A DNA stretch of 64,000 bases from Neckera pumila (taxonomy: Eukaryota; Streptophyta; Bryopsida; Hypnales; Neckeraceae). The stretch lies in the NCBI GenBank assembly GCA_963969595.1, contig OZ018410.1:25424913-25488912 (forward strand), read 5' to 3'. The notes below the pieces were generated by a model. It searched no databases, was not told the DNA's origin, and saw nothing but the letters and a program-made list of their open reading frames with translations. The position numbers were made by a program, and so were the translations under genes. Below, in pieces: positions 13,266 through 24,958 of this stretch (position 1 is its first letter; each line of letters opens with the position of its first letter).

Positions 13266-14341
13266 GATTTTGTTCACCCAAACCCTAACTACAAACTCCT
13301 GGAGCAACAAACCTCCTTCCGTTAGAAAATGATACCGAGATTAAACCACAATCCGTCACGAGCGAATCACCACACTGTACCTGGCGACCACACATCCAAA
13401 CGACTTAGCATACTGCAGCTTGTACTAGATAAACCGGAGAAACAATTCAGATTGCGTTGGATACGTAATCGCAATGAACCACTATCAACCCTAGAGACTG
13501 ATCTTTCTCATAACGTTTTAAACTTAAAATTCACCACGCTCTTGCTTTAACCCCTGAAAGACTGGATTCATGGTTCATTCGATTGATGAAATTTAAGTCA
13601 GATGGGAACAAATTTTGTATCATCAAAAAACGATGAAGACTGAAAAAAATTGAACCGAAGAAAGTCCCATATGACCTACTCAAAACTACTAAAACAACAA
13701 CATGAGACCCAAGTTAAGCCTCTTGGGACGTTAGGGGTTTAGGCTTCCGTGATTACAAAATCTCTTATTAAATCCCTTCTAAAAATTTGCTGACCATCAA
13801 AAGTCGATCGACTTTTTTCAATCAATTCCAACACAATTGCAGAAATTCAAAAACCCCAATAAGAGATCAATCAGGAACCCTAAAAATCACAACCTATCCA
13901 AAATACGACGAAAAGTTACATTGAAGGCATCTGTCGGTATAATTGGATATGACGCTGAAATCACTGCAACCTCGCAGGAACAAACCTCCACACCAAACGG
14001 ATTTTGTTCACCCAAACCCTAACTACAAACTCCTGGACCAACAAACCTCCTTCCGCAAAAAAACGATACCGAGATTAAATCACAATCTCACACGAGCGAA
14101 AAAGAAACTACAAATGCGAAAGGAAGTAACCATACATCTCAAAACTTCCCGAATCTGATAATGCTCCACTTCCTGAGAAACCACAGCTCCTTGATCAACA
14201 CACGACCCTCGGAGAAAAATTTTAAATCACCATCCAATCACCAAAAAAGTAATCCACCACGACTCGAAAAGAGAAAACAAAGAGGGAGGAACGAGAGAGT
14301 GCGCTTACAAGCTCCTTGAGGTAAAAGACCTCACAATTCAT
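13266..14341 (-). pseudogene. ATG101: Truncated duplicate of the ATG101 5' region
   Basis: Exon 1 is preserved at 14309-14341 (same 11 codons and donor). Exon 2 is preserved at 14136-14172 with one silent change. The segment matching exon 3 (5817-5902 in the complete gene), with flanking bases, has been deleted near 13865. Only about the first 15 nt of exon 4 remain, near 13366-13385. Beyond that, 13266-13357 repeats part of the intron 2 sequence found at about 14005-14095. It cannot encode ATG101, but its promoter may still be active and now lies directly upstream of RPC4. Confidence 0.8.
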
Positions 14342-14551
14342 GGCCGAAATCGCTTGAAGAATCCCAATTCTTGTTCTGTTGTAACGCGATTCTGGAGCCC
14401 CTTAACTTGGCGGCCATGAAATCGCGATCGAGTTCACTGCGATTGCGAAGAGCACAAAACTGGAGGAGGCTGATCGATACCCTAGACACAGGGCATGAGC
14501 TTCGGGATGGAGAGAGAGCTTTAAAGGCGATTGAAATGCCTTTAAAGGCTA

Positions 14552-16067
14552 TTAACCCTTTAAGGACCGTGGTCGATTTGGGGGGCGGGCGTAGTTTTTG
14601 CATTCATTTATGAAAAAGTGTTGTTTTATGCCCTCTTTAAAGATGTAATTTTAGATCAAATTGTATAAATTGGTTTTATGGGTTAGATACTTGAAGTAAA
14701 CAAAAAATGAAAGTGATCCAATAGTTCACATCCTTGTAATTACTCTTTGAAGATTGATGTGTCGTAAGCACCCTTTGGCACTAGTTCTAATTAGGTTTTG
14801 CTACAATTGGGCATAAATTTGAGTATATGGTTTGAAAATTGACCAAAAACCTTTTGATTATTTCCTTCGCACATATATATATATATATATAGTTGTCTTT
14901 TACATGAAATATACATTTTTCTTTGAAAACTCCAATATGAAAGGTTACGCCATTTCAAGTTTAAACCCCTAAAGGACCAACATGCGTTTTTTGGCCGTAT
15001 AGAAATTTTGGGCAGGTACATGTAACTAGAGATATCCATATTTGAGGCTGAAATTTTAATAGAAGGTGGGGACAAAGAATATCTTCATGTGTACCAAGTT
15101 TCATGACATTTCAAAATATGAGTCAAAAGTTGTGACATAATATGTTACTTTTTTTTGTAACTGGGCAGTTTGGGCAGATAAAAAAAAATCATTTTTTCCG
15201 GAAGTTTTTTTTGAAATTGGTTCTCTACATTTATATATACTTAAAAAGCTTTGAATCATTCCATTTCAATCAATGAGTCAAAAGTTATAAGGATTTTTGT
15301 TTTGTGGGCAGTTATGGATTGTCTATTCTAAAAAAACCTTTAAAGTCGTTTACTTTACTCAATTTTCAATCTTTTTGGAAAAAAAAATTTTAGGATGTAG
15401 ATTGATTATTACAACATTACAACCGTTGGGATTGGCATTTTTAAATTCCATAATTAAATTTTTAACAAATTAGTATTTTGAATCATTTTCTACTTCTTTC
15501 TACTTGTTATTTTCTTCCTATATGTTGTACAATTCCAAATGATGTGAAATTTTCAAGCATATAGACAACTTGTTTAGAAAACCGAATTCAAAGAAGCACC
15601 ACCTTTATCGGCATTTTTTCATAGAAAAGTGAGCTTGCAAAGTGCAGCTGCGCATTTTTTTGTAAGATTGAAAAAATGGTTTTTAAGATTTTGAATGCTT
15701 ATATCTTATGATCCCATGGTGGAATTTTCTGAAATTTTTACCACATGTTTTCAAAATATCATACTACAAGATCCTACGGTTACGTGTGTCAAAAACTGTT
15801 TTTTTACAAAAATTTGGTAGTTGTATTAGAAATGGCAGTTTTGCAGTGTTTTTGGTGATTACATAGTCATGAAACTTTAGGGGTTAAACAAGCACAACTC
15901 CCTGAATTTGCACGCATTCTCTTGAAATTGGCTCTATTAGGAGTGTATGAAGATACTCTAATTGCGTTCTTCTCTAAGTTTTTTGAAATTAGATGTTCAA
16001 TGAATAGTAGGAGACAAAAAGTTCTGAAATCGACCAAAAAGTGTTCGACTGGTCCTTAAAGGGTTAA
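14552..16067. mobile_element. TTAA-flanked element with a second element nested inside
   Basis: Outer termini are TTAA-CCCTTTAAGGACC on the left and GGTCCTTAAAGGG-TTAA on the right. The paralogous site at about 6601-6616 reads GGCTA-CTAA-TAGG where this copy has GGCTA-TTAA and TTAA-TAGG either side, so the empty and filled sites can be compared. Removing the nested element (14961-15887) leaves about 590 bp, close to the 629-bp member at 56879. Confidence 0.8.
14961..15887. mobile_element. Nested TTAA element, about 927 bp
   Basis: The left end reads TTAA-ACCCCTAAAGGACC and the right end CTTTAGGGG-TTAA. Its length is nearly that of the members at 8163 (932 bp) and 62283 (931 bp), and it lies wholly inside the outer element. 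It has no coding capacity. Confidence 0.65.
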
Positions 16068-17815
16068 TAGGGATTTTTTTCCTTCTTTTTTGAAACGTAT
16101 GGCTTTCACGACAAGACCTTTTCCATTGTAGAAGTTGTGTTCTAGCAGCACCCGATAGCATTAAAATTAGAGGGACGTGAATGCATTTGTTGCTTTTTGT
16201 CAGAATTGGCAAAATTTTGGCAAATATAAAAGCCCTATCCTTGCGCAACCTCTAAGTTATGCTTGAAAAAATTCCTTGACATTCACCCTTAACCTTGTAA
16301 GAATGGGCTGGTCTCCGCAGAAATCACATTAGATGACATTTAGGGGCATTGGGAGATTGTGAATTCTTAGAGAGTTCTAGACTGCGGGAATGTAGCTGCA
16401 GCAACTAGCTAATGTAACACAGACTGTGCCATGTCATTTATTTATTTATTTATTTATTGTTTACAATGATTTTTATTTTTATTTATTTTTATTTATTTTT
16501 ATTTTGGAGAATGGGCCTGAAATGGCCTTTCAATGCCTTGAAAAGTCATCTAATGTCTTTTTTGATACAATGCATCATCTAATTTAAAAAAACCAAAAGC
16601 ACTCATTTGAAGACAAGCTAGTGTAGAAGGTCTCTTTTTTTTGCATGAAATTCCAAGGATGAACAATCACACTTCCGTCCTATAAGCAAAGGTTCTTTGT
16701 CATTCATTGGACATTTAATGTCCGTGGCAACGTTACAGGATTAGAAGATGAAGGAGTGATTCTAGAAATCATTCCTTTCCATTATCATGATGTGAATCAT
16801 TGGCCTAAGAAACAGTAAAAGCATTCATTAGAAGTCAAACTACTATAGAAGACCTCCCCTTTTCACAATAGAATTCCAAGGATGAATAGATGCACTTCTG
16901 TCCTACACAGAAGATTCTCTTGTCATTCATTGGCCACCAAACGGCCACCTCGATGTTGAAGGTTAGTCTACTCTAAAAGCATCTACGTTCTAAATGCAAC
17001 CTCTATCTAAAAATAAGTGGCATGTTGCTTGAAAGACCTATTACTGTCAATGATGAGTTAGTTACTAGGCTTAATCTTTAATGAACATTTTGAAATTTGG
17101 TCAAACTTCATTAGATTTCTACATTAAAATACACATTTCAAAATTTGATATTTTTTCCATGCAATAATATATGTCTAATATTTACTTTAATTTATCTATA
17201 ATTAACTAATATCAAATTGAATTTTATACGATTTAAAATATTTTAATTTGTACAAATCAAAATAATTACGTGATTTCTTAAAGTATTATGTAATTTAAAA
17301 AAAAAATGGAAATAATAGTGTCAAACATCATGGTGTAATTGATGTACTTTTGAGGTCACATTAAAAAGAGCTCCAATAGAAAAAGTTCAAAAGTAATATA
17401 TTTTGCACTTACAAAATGCCATCTTCAAAGTGTTACAAAAATTACAATTTTAACAATTTTGAAAAGCATTCAAATGGAGTACATATACATGTGTTTCTAG
17501 TAAAATTTTGCTGAAAATTGCCTTAAAGGTTGTTATTTAAAATCTTATGTCTAGGACTATACTTAAAAACTCTCTTAAAACACCCCATTCTCTTGTAGTG
17601 GCTTGACTAGATTTTTTGGCTTTGAATCTTTTTAGTTCAAATTTTTTGTACTACTGATTTTGATTTACTACTTATTTATGTTAAGTGGTTGAGTTGAGAA
17701 TCTACCAAAAAATTCAAGAAGAAAAAAACTTAATTTTCACTCATTAAAAAATTGTTAAGTAGAGGTGGATTCAAGATTGAAGAAAAAACTAAATTGTTAA
17801 TAGCTTTTAGATGGA

Positions 17816-18394
17816 AATCATAGTATCAGTAAACCCTAATTTCTCCATTTTTGGGTTTCACAAGTCTCCTGTGACTAATTAGGTTTCACAAGTCTCCTGG
17901 TCATGAACGTCCCTTTTGGAGAGGTTGATTCGCCTCATATCATTGTTGAAAGGAGCTTCGATTACCTTGGGCCTATTTGCTAATTCAAGGTAATCCAACT
18001 GCTCCGATCCTCCGAACATCCTCTTTCTTTGATACACCTCTTTCATTCTGAGAAGTTTATGACATTAATCACTCCAATAGCTTCTTCCGGCTTGACATTC
18101 TTGAAACAGAAGTAGCATCATACCTTCTCATCCACATTGATTGAATCCAAAACATTTCCTGTTTACTATGTTTGTTATAGTAATTAGAGGTACAGTAAGA
18201 TGGGTGTACCCGTAGAAGCACGTCAGGGCTGAAGGGAAGTTATGAATTTTGTGTATGCCGTTATCTTGCGCATAGCGCGGAGTTCCACATTACTGTTAGA
18301 GATAGCATTTGCAATTTTCACAGCGAAGACGATGGTGTTTGTGATTTCGAGATGGTGAGAAGAAGCAAGTGAGGCCGGATCGCAGGAGTGATTG
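17816..18394. other. Upstream region of the 18.4-kb gene
   Basis: Unique sequence between the duplication and the start codon at 18395. It includes a local duplicate of a phrase reading TTTCACAAGTCTCCTG (about 17855 and 17883). Promoter and 5' leader of the next gene presumably lie here. No motif decides a transcription start. Confidence 0.4.
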
Positions 18395-20929
18395 ATGGGG
18401 GGTAAGGAGGTTTCGGAGGCGGTGGTGAAGGTAGCCTGGGCGGCGCAACAAGAGACGGAGTTGAAGGCGCTTCTCGCTGCCGAGGTGCTGGAGAATGACA
18501 AGCTGCGCAAGAGTCTAGAGGTTTATAAGAAAGTGATCGAGGATCTGGAAGTGTCCGATGATGATGATGCCGCAGCAGCAGCCCTCAATTCCGATTCTGC
18601 AAGCACAGAATTATGCCAGGATCCTGGTACCCCGGATGTGAGCAGCACGGACACAAATTCCTCTCTGTTTTCTTAACAAGTGCAACACAAATTAAGGTTT
18701 GCTCGGGAGCATTAGGCATATCAGAGTGCACGACTTCAATTGCAAGATTCTCTCCCTTCTTTCCATTTCAAGACCTGCACGGTTCGGAGCCCCAAAATTC
18801 TCAACAAACCTTTTTTCCCTGCACGTAGAGAGTCTTGAAGCCTCCTCTGAGAATAGAGTCTTATTGTCGAACGTAAGTCTTATTCTTTGACATAACGTCA
18901 AACGCGGGATTCTCGTCCTTCTTTCCATGTCAAGCCCCTGCGCAATTCTGAGCTCCAAGTTCTTATCAGAAACACTTCCACTCCACGTTCAGATTTGCAG
19001 CCTCGTTTGAGAATCACCTCTCATTGCAGAATCGCCTGTTATTGTAGAACGCAAGTGTATACTCTTGTTGTATCATGATTGTCAAATGAAGTTCTCTGGA
19101 TACAATCATGTGGGGTTGTGATGGTACCAGATGTATGACCAACTGAGAGACAAGCTGTCGTCGTCCGAATTTCTTGAACAATTAGCGAGCAATGAGGGTG
19201 CAAACCCACTTGATTCTTCGGTGCTTAAAGTTGGAGGTATGGACAATGATCACGGATCTCCATGCCGACATTGACTTGCTTAGAATCATGATTATGACAA
19301 TATTGAGTAAAATAAGGGTGTGAGAGTTTGCAATTCCTGTTCCGCAATTTGCAGGTATGTTACCAAGCACAACACGATTCTTCATACTAAGCTTACTTCG
19401 GAATTTTGGAATGCTATTCTGAAATTGCCTTCTTCTACAGGGAGTCGTATTTCATTACAGTGAAACTACAGACTTTCTTCCTACTCCTTTGCACCAATTC
19501 TTCTGGCGCAAAAGGATGAGATTTGAGTGCTTGGAGGCTAGCTCTAATGCACTCTTCCCCCAAGTTTCTCGTACTAGTGGGTTTCAAATCTTTGAATAAT
19601 GGATATTGAATGAGAATCAGGATAAATTCATGAGTGGCCAATCACAACAAGAGAAACTTTGACCCAAATTGGTGATTACTGTATTATGTTACACAAATGA
19701 TTAACAAAGAGGACTAAATTATGTTTGCTAGCATTGAAAGTCTACAACATGAAATACATTTCATTCCCCCGCCCAAAGTCTACTCTTCCTTACGCTCAAT
19801 TCTTAATGAATTTCAGCCAATTTGTTGAAAACTGGAGGACCCTAAGGAAGCCACATCTCCCATTACAACTCTTACTCCGTTTATATATGTTGATGTAGTG
19901 CAGATCAAGAGGCAGGCGCTTGGTTGGTTGTTTCGGATGACAAAATACCGGCAAAGGAAGAAAGAGATGGACTCGGAACAAGCGAAGGTTATGTGGTGAT
20001 AACTCAGCAAGACATTGTAGATGGTGTTGCATGTTTCGTGGCCCGCTCTATTTCGTCTCTTCCCGAAAGCAAGGTTCAGAATCCGAATATTTTTCCCTCC
20101 AAATCCACATTAACGGCTATTAATTCTCACCTTTTTCATTAGCCAGAGCAGGATTAGTTAACTAAGGAATGATCAGCACCCTAGAAAGTATGCTTGACCA
20201 TTTTGCTGTGATGAATTACTTTGGCTGATGTGATTTTGATAACAATTCTGGAACCTGCAGAGTATGAACCCAGATGAACTTCAACAAGGTAAACTCACTT
20301 CCCCTTAATTTCAATCCACCTTGCCATGTTACTGCCATTACTGCCTCAAGTTATTGCGGAAAGTTTCCTTCTGAGATAGTTTAATTAGTACCCGCATGTA
20401 ATGTGCATTCGGGACAGCTATTATTTCGGCGTTTTCAGAGCTACAGAAGACAGGCAAATTGCGGAACCTGTGGAATTGTGCGCATTTGCTGTACGCTGCA
20501 ACATCGTGGGGGTCCACAGCCCTAGGGTAAGCATCTTCACAAACTCCCTGTTTTCAAAGAGAAATATCACTCATGTCCGTTCAGCCACACATTAGTCAAC
20601 TGTGAAATTGGATAAGAATGCTCGCCTGGCATTTAATCTCTAGAATATCAAGGTCACGATTCCTGAATTACACTACTCCAGATTAATTGATGTCAGTCGC
20701 GTCAGCAGTAAATTTTGTTAAGATGAGTCAATCGATGATGGCTTGCTTGGATGTATTGACTGGTATTATCGATGACTTTGATATTATACGTACGAACTAA
20801 GTCAAGTGTTCTAACTGAACAATAAAATTTCCTGAATGCACTAGGTTGTACAAAAACCCAGTGATTAGGCGTGCGGCATGGATGGCAGTATATACTTCGT
20901 GTTCCATCATTCTGCGCCTCTTCCCATGA
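18395..20929 (+). CDS. Conserved-looking plant protein of unknown function, 239 aa, six exons
   Basis: Exons 18395-18637, 19131-19236, 19904-20073, 20261-20288, 20439-20526 and 20845-20929 join in phase with GT-AG introns. They total 720 nt, giving 239 aa and a TGA. The N-terminus (about residues 5-55) is a helical, heptad-like segment with AAQQETELKALLAAEV, followed by an Asp/Ala-rich linker. The central part reads YVVITQQDIVDGVACFVAR. The C-terminal third (KTGKLRNLWNCAHLLYAATS, then GLYKNPVIRRAAWMAVYTS) is hydrophobic with spaced basic residues and could form membrane-associated helices. I recall similar uncharacterised plant proteins but cannot name the family. The in-phase joining of six short exons strongly supports the model. 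ORFs between exons 2 and 3 (near 19440-19620) do not fit the phase and are left out. Confidence 0.75.
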
Positions 20930-21353
20930 TTGCAAATACAAGGACTCTTTGGTTCAAACATTTTGCAGCGAAGGAGCCCTCAGTGACTCCGACATCAGAA
21001 CAGGCATGACCCACAGCTTCCTTATGAGGTCAAACTCATCCACCAAGTCCGTAAGCGAAGAATAAGATCATATATCAAGGGAAGAAAACCCAGTCAACAC
21101 AAGCTGCGGTCAACAAGATGATATATATATGGACAATTTGAAATTGTAACATTTGATTCTACATACAAAAGAATAGCCTACAATACTTACGGCCATAAGT
21201 CCATGACCGTCAAGGTCATGCAGAACTAGTGCTCCAGATGAATTACTCCTGACAATAATCTCACAGATTCAGGTTATCCCCTTCTCTGAAGAATCCCTTG
21301 TAGTAGTACAGAGACTTAATAAGAAATAAGATGAAGCTAAATCGGATGCTAAC
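20930..21353. other. Short convergent intergenic region
   Basis: About 420 bases between the ends of two convergent genes, presumably both 3' ends. No further element seen. Confidence 0.5.
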
Positions 21354-22526
21354 CTAGTCAGCTCGCGATTGTCCAGAACGGGACGACAAGATGATGCCCA
21401 CAATCAGTCCATACAACGCAAGCGCCTCAGCGAAAATCAGAATCAGAATCATGCCAACGAAAAGCTTAGGCTGCTGGGCATTCGCTCTGCACAAACAGAC
21501 ACACATCATCAAATCGAACACCTAACACAATATCACAACAAACTAAGACAAGCTTGAAGTATGACACAGAACAAACACCTCATTGGAAATAAATTCTATT
21601 TTCTAAGTTGGAGAGGAAGCAGATCGCACATGAAACATGTTAGCACAACTGAAAGCTACACATCAGAGGCTGAATTGGTACCTGACACCGGCATCTCCAA
21701 CAATGCCAATGGCCATGCCTGCAGACAGACCGGCCAAACCGCAAGACAAACCAGACGAAAGATGTGCGTAGCCGTCAAACACGTAGTAGGGCTTCGACTT
21801 CGGGTTGATTCCAGTGCTGATGATCACAGCGATAATCAGTCCGTAGATACCCAACACTCCTGCCATGACCACTGGCACGATGGACTTCATCACCAGCTCG
21901 GGCCGCATGACGCCCATGGACGCCACTCCCACTCCACTCTTGGCTGTCCCATAGGCAGCGCCCATGCCTGTACACACAGACGTTTGCCAGTAAATAGACG
22001 GGAAAAACACACACGAAACTGATAGAAATACTCTGGAAAACGTTAGGTTTAACACTCGATTTGCAAGCAGGATCTTTTGCAAAAGGGGGTCATCCACTAT
22101 TCTGCAGGCAGGATTTTTCAAATTGCGTTCCAATCTGTCATCGTATGCAAATTCAAAGTAGCAATCCTGTACCAACAATACTCCGCGCAATTCCAAGCTT
22201 GACCACCACGGCATCCGACTTACCGAACTGCAAACCTTTTGTCTACGTACCTCCACAACATGTTGGAGATTTCTATTTACCCAAAATCACAAGAACCTCA
22301 CGAGTCTTATAATCTACAACATTGCAAAACTCCCGACCCAAACCCTAAATGAACAAATTCAGAGCCATTTCCAAAATCTGCACCACCTAAATCTGCTCCC
22401 ACTACCAGAAATAAAAGGGAAAGGATTTCGAAGATCCATACACGAGAAGACGAGAGCAGCAGCGGCTCCGATGAAGCCAAAGAACGGAGCGATCTCGTCG
22501 CCATTAAACACCGCGGATGTCGACAT
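21354..22526 (-). CDS. V-type H+-ATPase 16-kDa proteolipid, subunit c, three exons
   Basis: Subunit c forms the rotating proton-carrying ring of the vacuolar ATPase Vo sector. Exons are 22442-22526, 21682-21967 and 21354-21486. They join in phase (84+1, 2+282+2, 1+132 nt) to give 167 aa ending in TAG, the usual size. The protein begins [20 protein letters not shown] and contains four hydrophobic helices. Signature stretches are [15 protein letters not shown] across the first junction and [18 protein letters not shown]. The ion-binding Glu of helix 4 lies in [14 protein letters not shown]. The C-terminus reads [10 protein letters not shown]. All introns are GT-AG. This is the only intact copy of three in the window, and its TAG terminator shows TAG is read as stop in this genome. 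Confidence 0.95.
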
Positions 22527-24355
22527 GATGGCAACGCGCTGTTCCTGATAGCAAAACCAAAACGAGAAATTTGTGGGACTGCTGCGAGTGCGGCAACGGC
22601 AAGTGGATTCGAAACTCGAAGTGAAGACTGCGCTCCGGAGGACAGATTCACGGGAAATGGCGGTGAAGAAGAAAGCTTGCAAGTCTGTGTGCAACGTGCC
22701 AAAGCTTCAAGTGTAGTCCGCAAGTGTTGTCCCTATCACCGTACCCTACCTATCACCGCGCACATTGCACGGATATGTCCTAATAAGTTAGTGAGTGGGG
22801 GATTAGATAGATACCTAGAAAATTAGTGTCACTTCAAGACAGCGATCGGGAAGATTTTGGAGCTCTACCAGTAGATATCCTCCTTCTACAATAATGGTCC
22901 GGTTTTTTTAGAGGGCACCGGTTTCATACTTTTAACTCTGAATTTTTCTGGTTTTTTGCCCCCCATATCAGTTTGTAACCGGACTATTTTCTTCCAAGTG
23001 AAAATTTGAATAGTGAAAATCCTCTAATGTCAAAAAATTGCCGGTTTACAATCTAAAAAAGACATTACACTCTTAGCAGGAATTGAACTGGCATAGCCTT
23101 TCACCAACTGAAAGCCAAGAATCCTCCCAACCCATGCAATATAGAGTTAAGGATGGTCATTGAAAAGGTTGCAGAAATCAAAGTTTAGGGTTCAGAATTT
23201 TCACCTTCTTCAAAAGGATCCTCTGCTGCCCCTGTTAAATACTTCTCAGGATTAGTAAATAAATATCTAAACTTTCTAGCATTCTTTCATAAGATGATGG
23301 CATCCATTAAAATGGGCTCAAAGTCTTGGGCTGGTCCTTCCATGTTCACACACATGACACTATCCAAATGTGTTGTTGTCATGCGATTTCGGGTAGTGCG
23401 GGAGGCGGCCAGGCGAGAGCAAAGGAGGGCAACGGCCGGCGGGGCGGCCGGTAGGTCAGGTAGGTTTAGGGTTTTTTTGTTTTTTTTACTTTTAGTTATT
23501 AATAAAAATTTCAAACGGCCCTCCCGCCCCTCTTCCTTAGGTGCTCCCCTACGGCTAGCTGGCCCTGTCCCCAGCTAGTCCCACTGACCCCTTTATGCAA
23601 TACCCGGCCTCTTTATCTCAATACCCGACCTATCCTAACCCCAGGTATATGCCACTTACGGTACATGTATAGCAGCTAAAATCCTCCTTTTTACAAAACG
23701 AACCGGTTCAAATCCACCCTATTATAAATTGAGGCGGGTAAATTATTCCCCAAATTTTTATGTACACCGGTTGATTGCCTATCTTATCAATTTTTCCTCT
23801 GATTTTCCATCCTTCACTTTCAAAGCTCAACCGGTTTTTTGACCATTTCAACCGGCTAACTTTGTATTAGCCGCCGGTTCTTCCCGGACATTGCTGCAAG
23901 ATTTCCTTCTTATGGAAATTGGTACAATAGAGAATTATTTCAACATATGTTAATTAAAAATAGTGTGACTTTGATAAATTAATATCATATTATATTAAGA
24001 CAATTTTAAACTAGAAAGCTCAAACGCTCACTCTAATGAAAGGTAGAGATTTGAGGGAAGCATATAAAAGGTTATTTTTTTCATTAATTATCAATCTTAA
24101 ATACTATCAACCTCCCCTATTGACACATGTTATAATTGTTCATTTTTACAACAAGGTGACAATATTTAAAATCATTTGAATAGCTTCTAAGTATGATTTC
24201 TATAAAATTGTCTTTTGTTTTGGATTGGTTGGAGCTTGTTGGCAATTGAATGAGAATTTTTCCTGATTCTCTTAGCTTATTTCTATACAAATATATTTGC
24301 CTTCATGTCACCAACGCTACACCTCGGACCCTATATATATGTAGAAATGTTGGCA
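22527..24355. other. Intergenic, tRNA-like remnant, no gene recognised
   Basis: The first 200 bases hold the V-ATPase c 5' flank. The rest has several AACCGG/CCGGTT-containing tracts (22900-23060 and 23690-23900) and one GC-rich island at 23390-23580 without a convincing ORF. The minus strand at about 23085-23160 resembles a degenerate tRNA-derived sequence: it contains GGCTTTCAGTTGG (box A-like) and GTTCAATTCC (box B-like), but the anticodon arm is missing. Confidence 0.45.
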
Positions 24356-24357
24356 CC

Positions 24358-24445
24358 TGTGGCCTTGGCTTAGTGGCTTTGGCCTTGGCACTCTGGTGAG
24401 GTGGTCATCTATTCAAACCCAAGCATTGGTGGGGGAGCTTACCAC
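24358..24445 (+). repeat. Candidate tRNA-derived SINE head
   Basis: TGGCTTAGTGGC near 24366 fits the Pol III A box (TRGCNNAGYNGG), and ATTCAAACCC near 24411 fits a B box at normal spacing. No complete tRNA cloverleaf is evident, and I could not define a tail or a target-site duplication, so this may be a relic. Confidence 0.4.
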
Positions 24446-24958
24446 CATAGTCCACTCAACTATAGGAGGGTGCAATAACTATGGTGGTAAGCATCAAGGA
24501 TGGAATTTGCCATCTAAATCCATTAAATCGTTTGAACAATTCTCAACTGGAGTTACCCTTCTTCTTAAATATTGTGTCAGTCACAAAGTCAGCACATTAC
24601 TTGAGGATTATTCTTCATGACAGGGATAGAAGCAGTAACAGGGTTGAAGGCAAAGCACAAATGATACATGAAAGTGTACTGTAAACAAATTTTACCCAAC
24701 CTCAAGCTGCAATTGCTCAATTGAACATTAAGTATGCTGCGGTGTTAAAGATTAGATCACTTGCACAAATTCAAATGTACAATTACAATATTACCAGTGC
24801 TCTTTGCACTGGTCCCAATCTAAAAAGCTGTGTGCACTGTCCGTTTCTTGCAGGAAACAAATCTACAAACAGGCTCGTCGCACACCCATTTCTAGGCCAC
24901 TGCTCTAAAGTTTTGGACAAGCTATTACCGTCACGAAGATGAAACTCTGGCTGATAGC

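Larger units (their letters stand above)
13365..17815. repeat. Segmental duplication of 5304-8160 (plus part of 8385-8600)
   Basis: Long colinear identity with the ATG101 5' half, its upstream region and the following AT-rich spacer. The copy carries a 1.5-kb insertion at 14552-16067 that is absent from the other copy. Near its right end (about 17585-17815) it contains an internal piece of the 8163 MITE without either terminus. A (TTTA)n run lies at about 16437-16500. Similarity stops near 17815. Confidence 0.8.

Noticed and set aside
12364..13288. Plus-strand ORFs rich in Pro, Cys and Ser opposite RPC4
   Set aside because: They are antisense shadows of the Gly-rich and poly-Gln coding tracts of RPC4.
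20401..20430. An ORF starting MCIRDS, the translation typical of leftover Nextera adapter
   Set aside because: The DNA here (ATGTGCATTCGGGACAGC) is not the adapter sequence, and it runs smoothly into an intron and exon 5 of the 18.4-kb gene.
23085..23160. A functional tRNA gene
   Set aside because: Box A- and box B-like motifs are too close together and the anticodon arm is missing; at most a degenerate SINE or tRNA relic.
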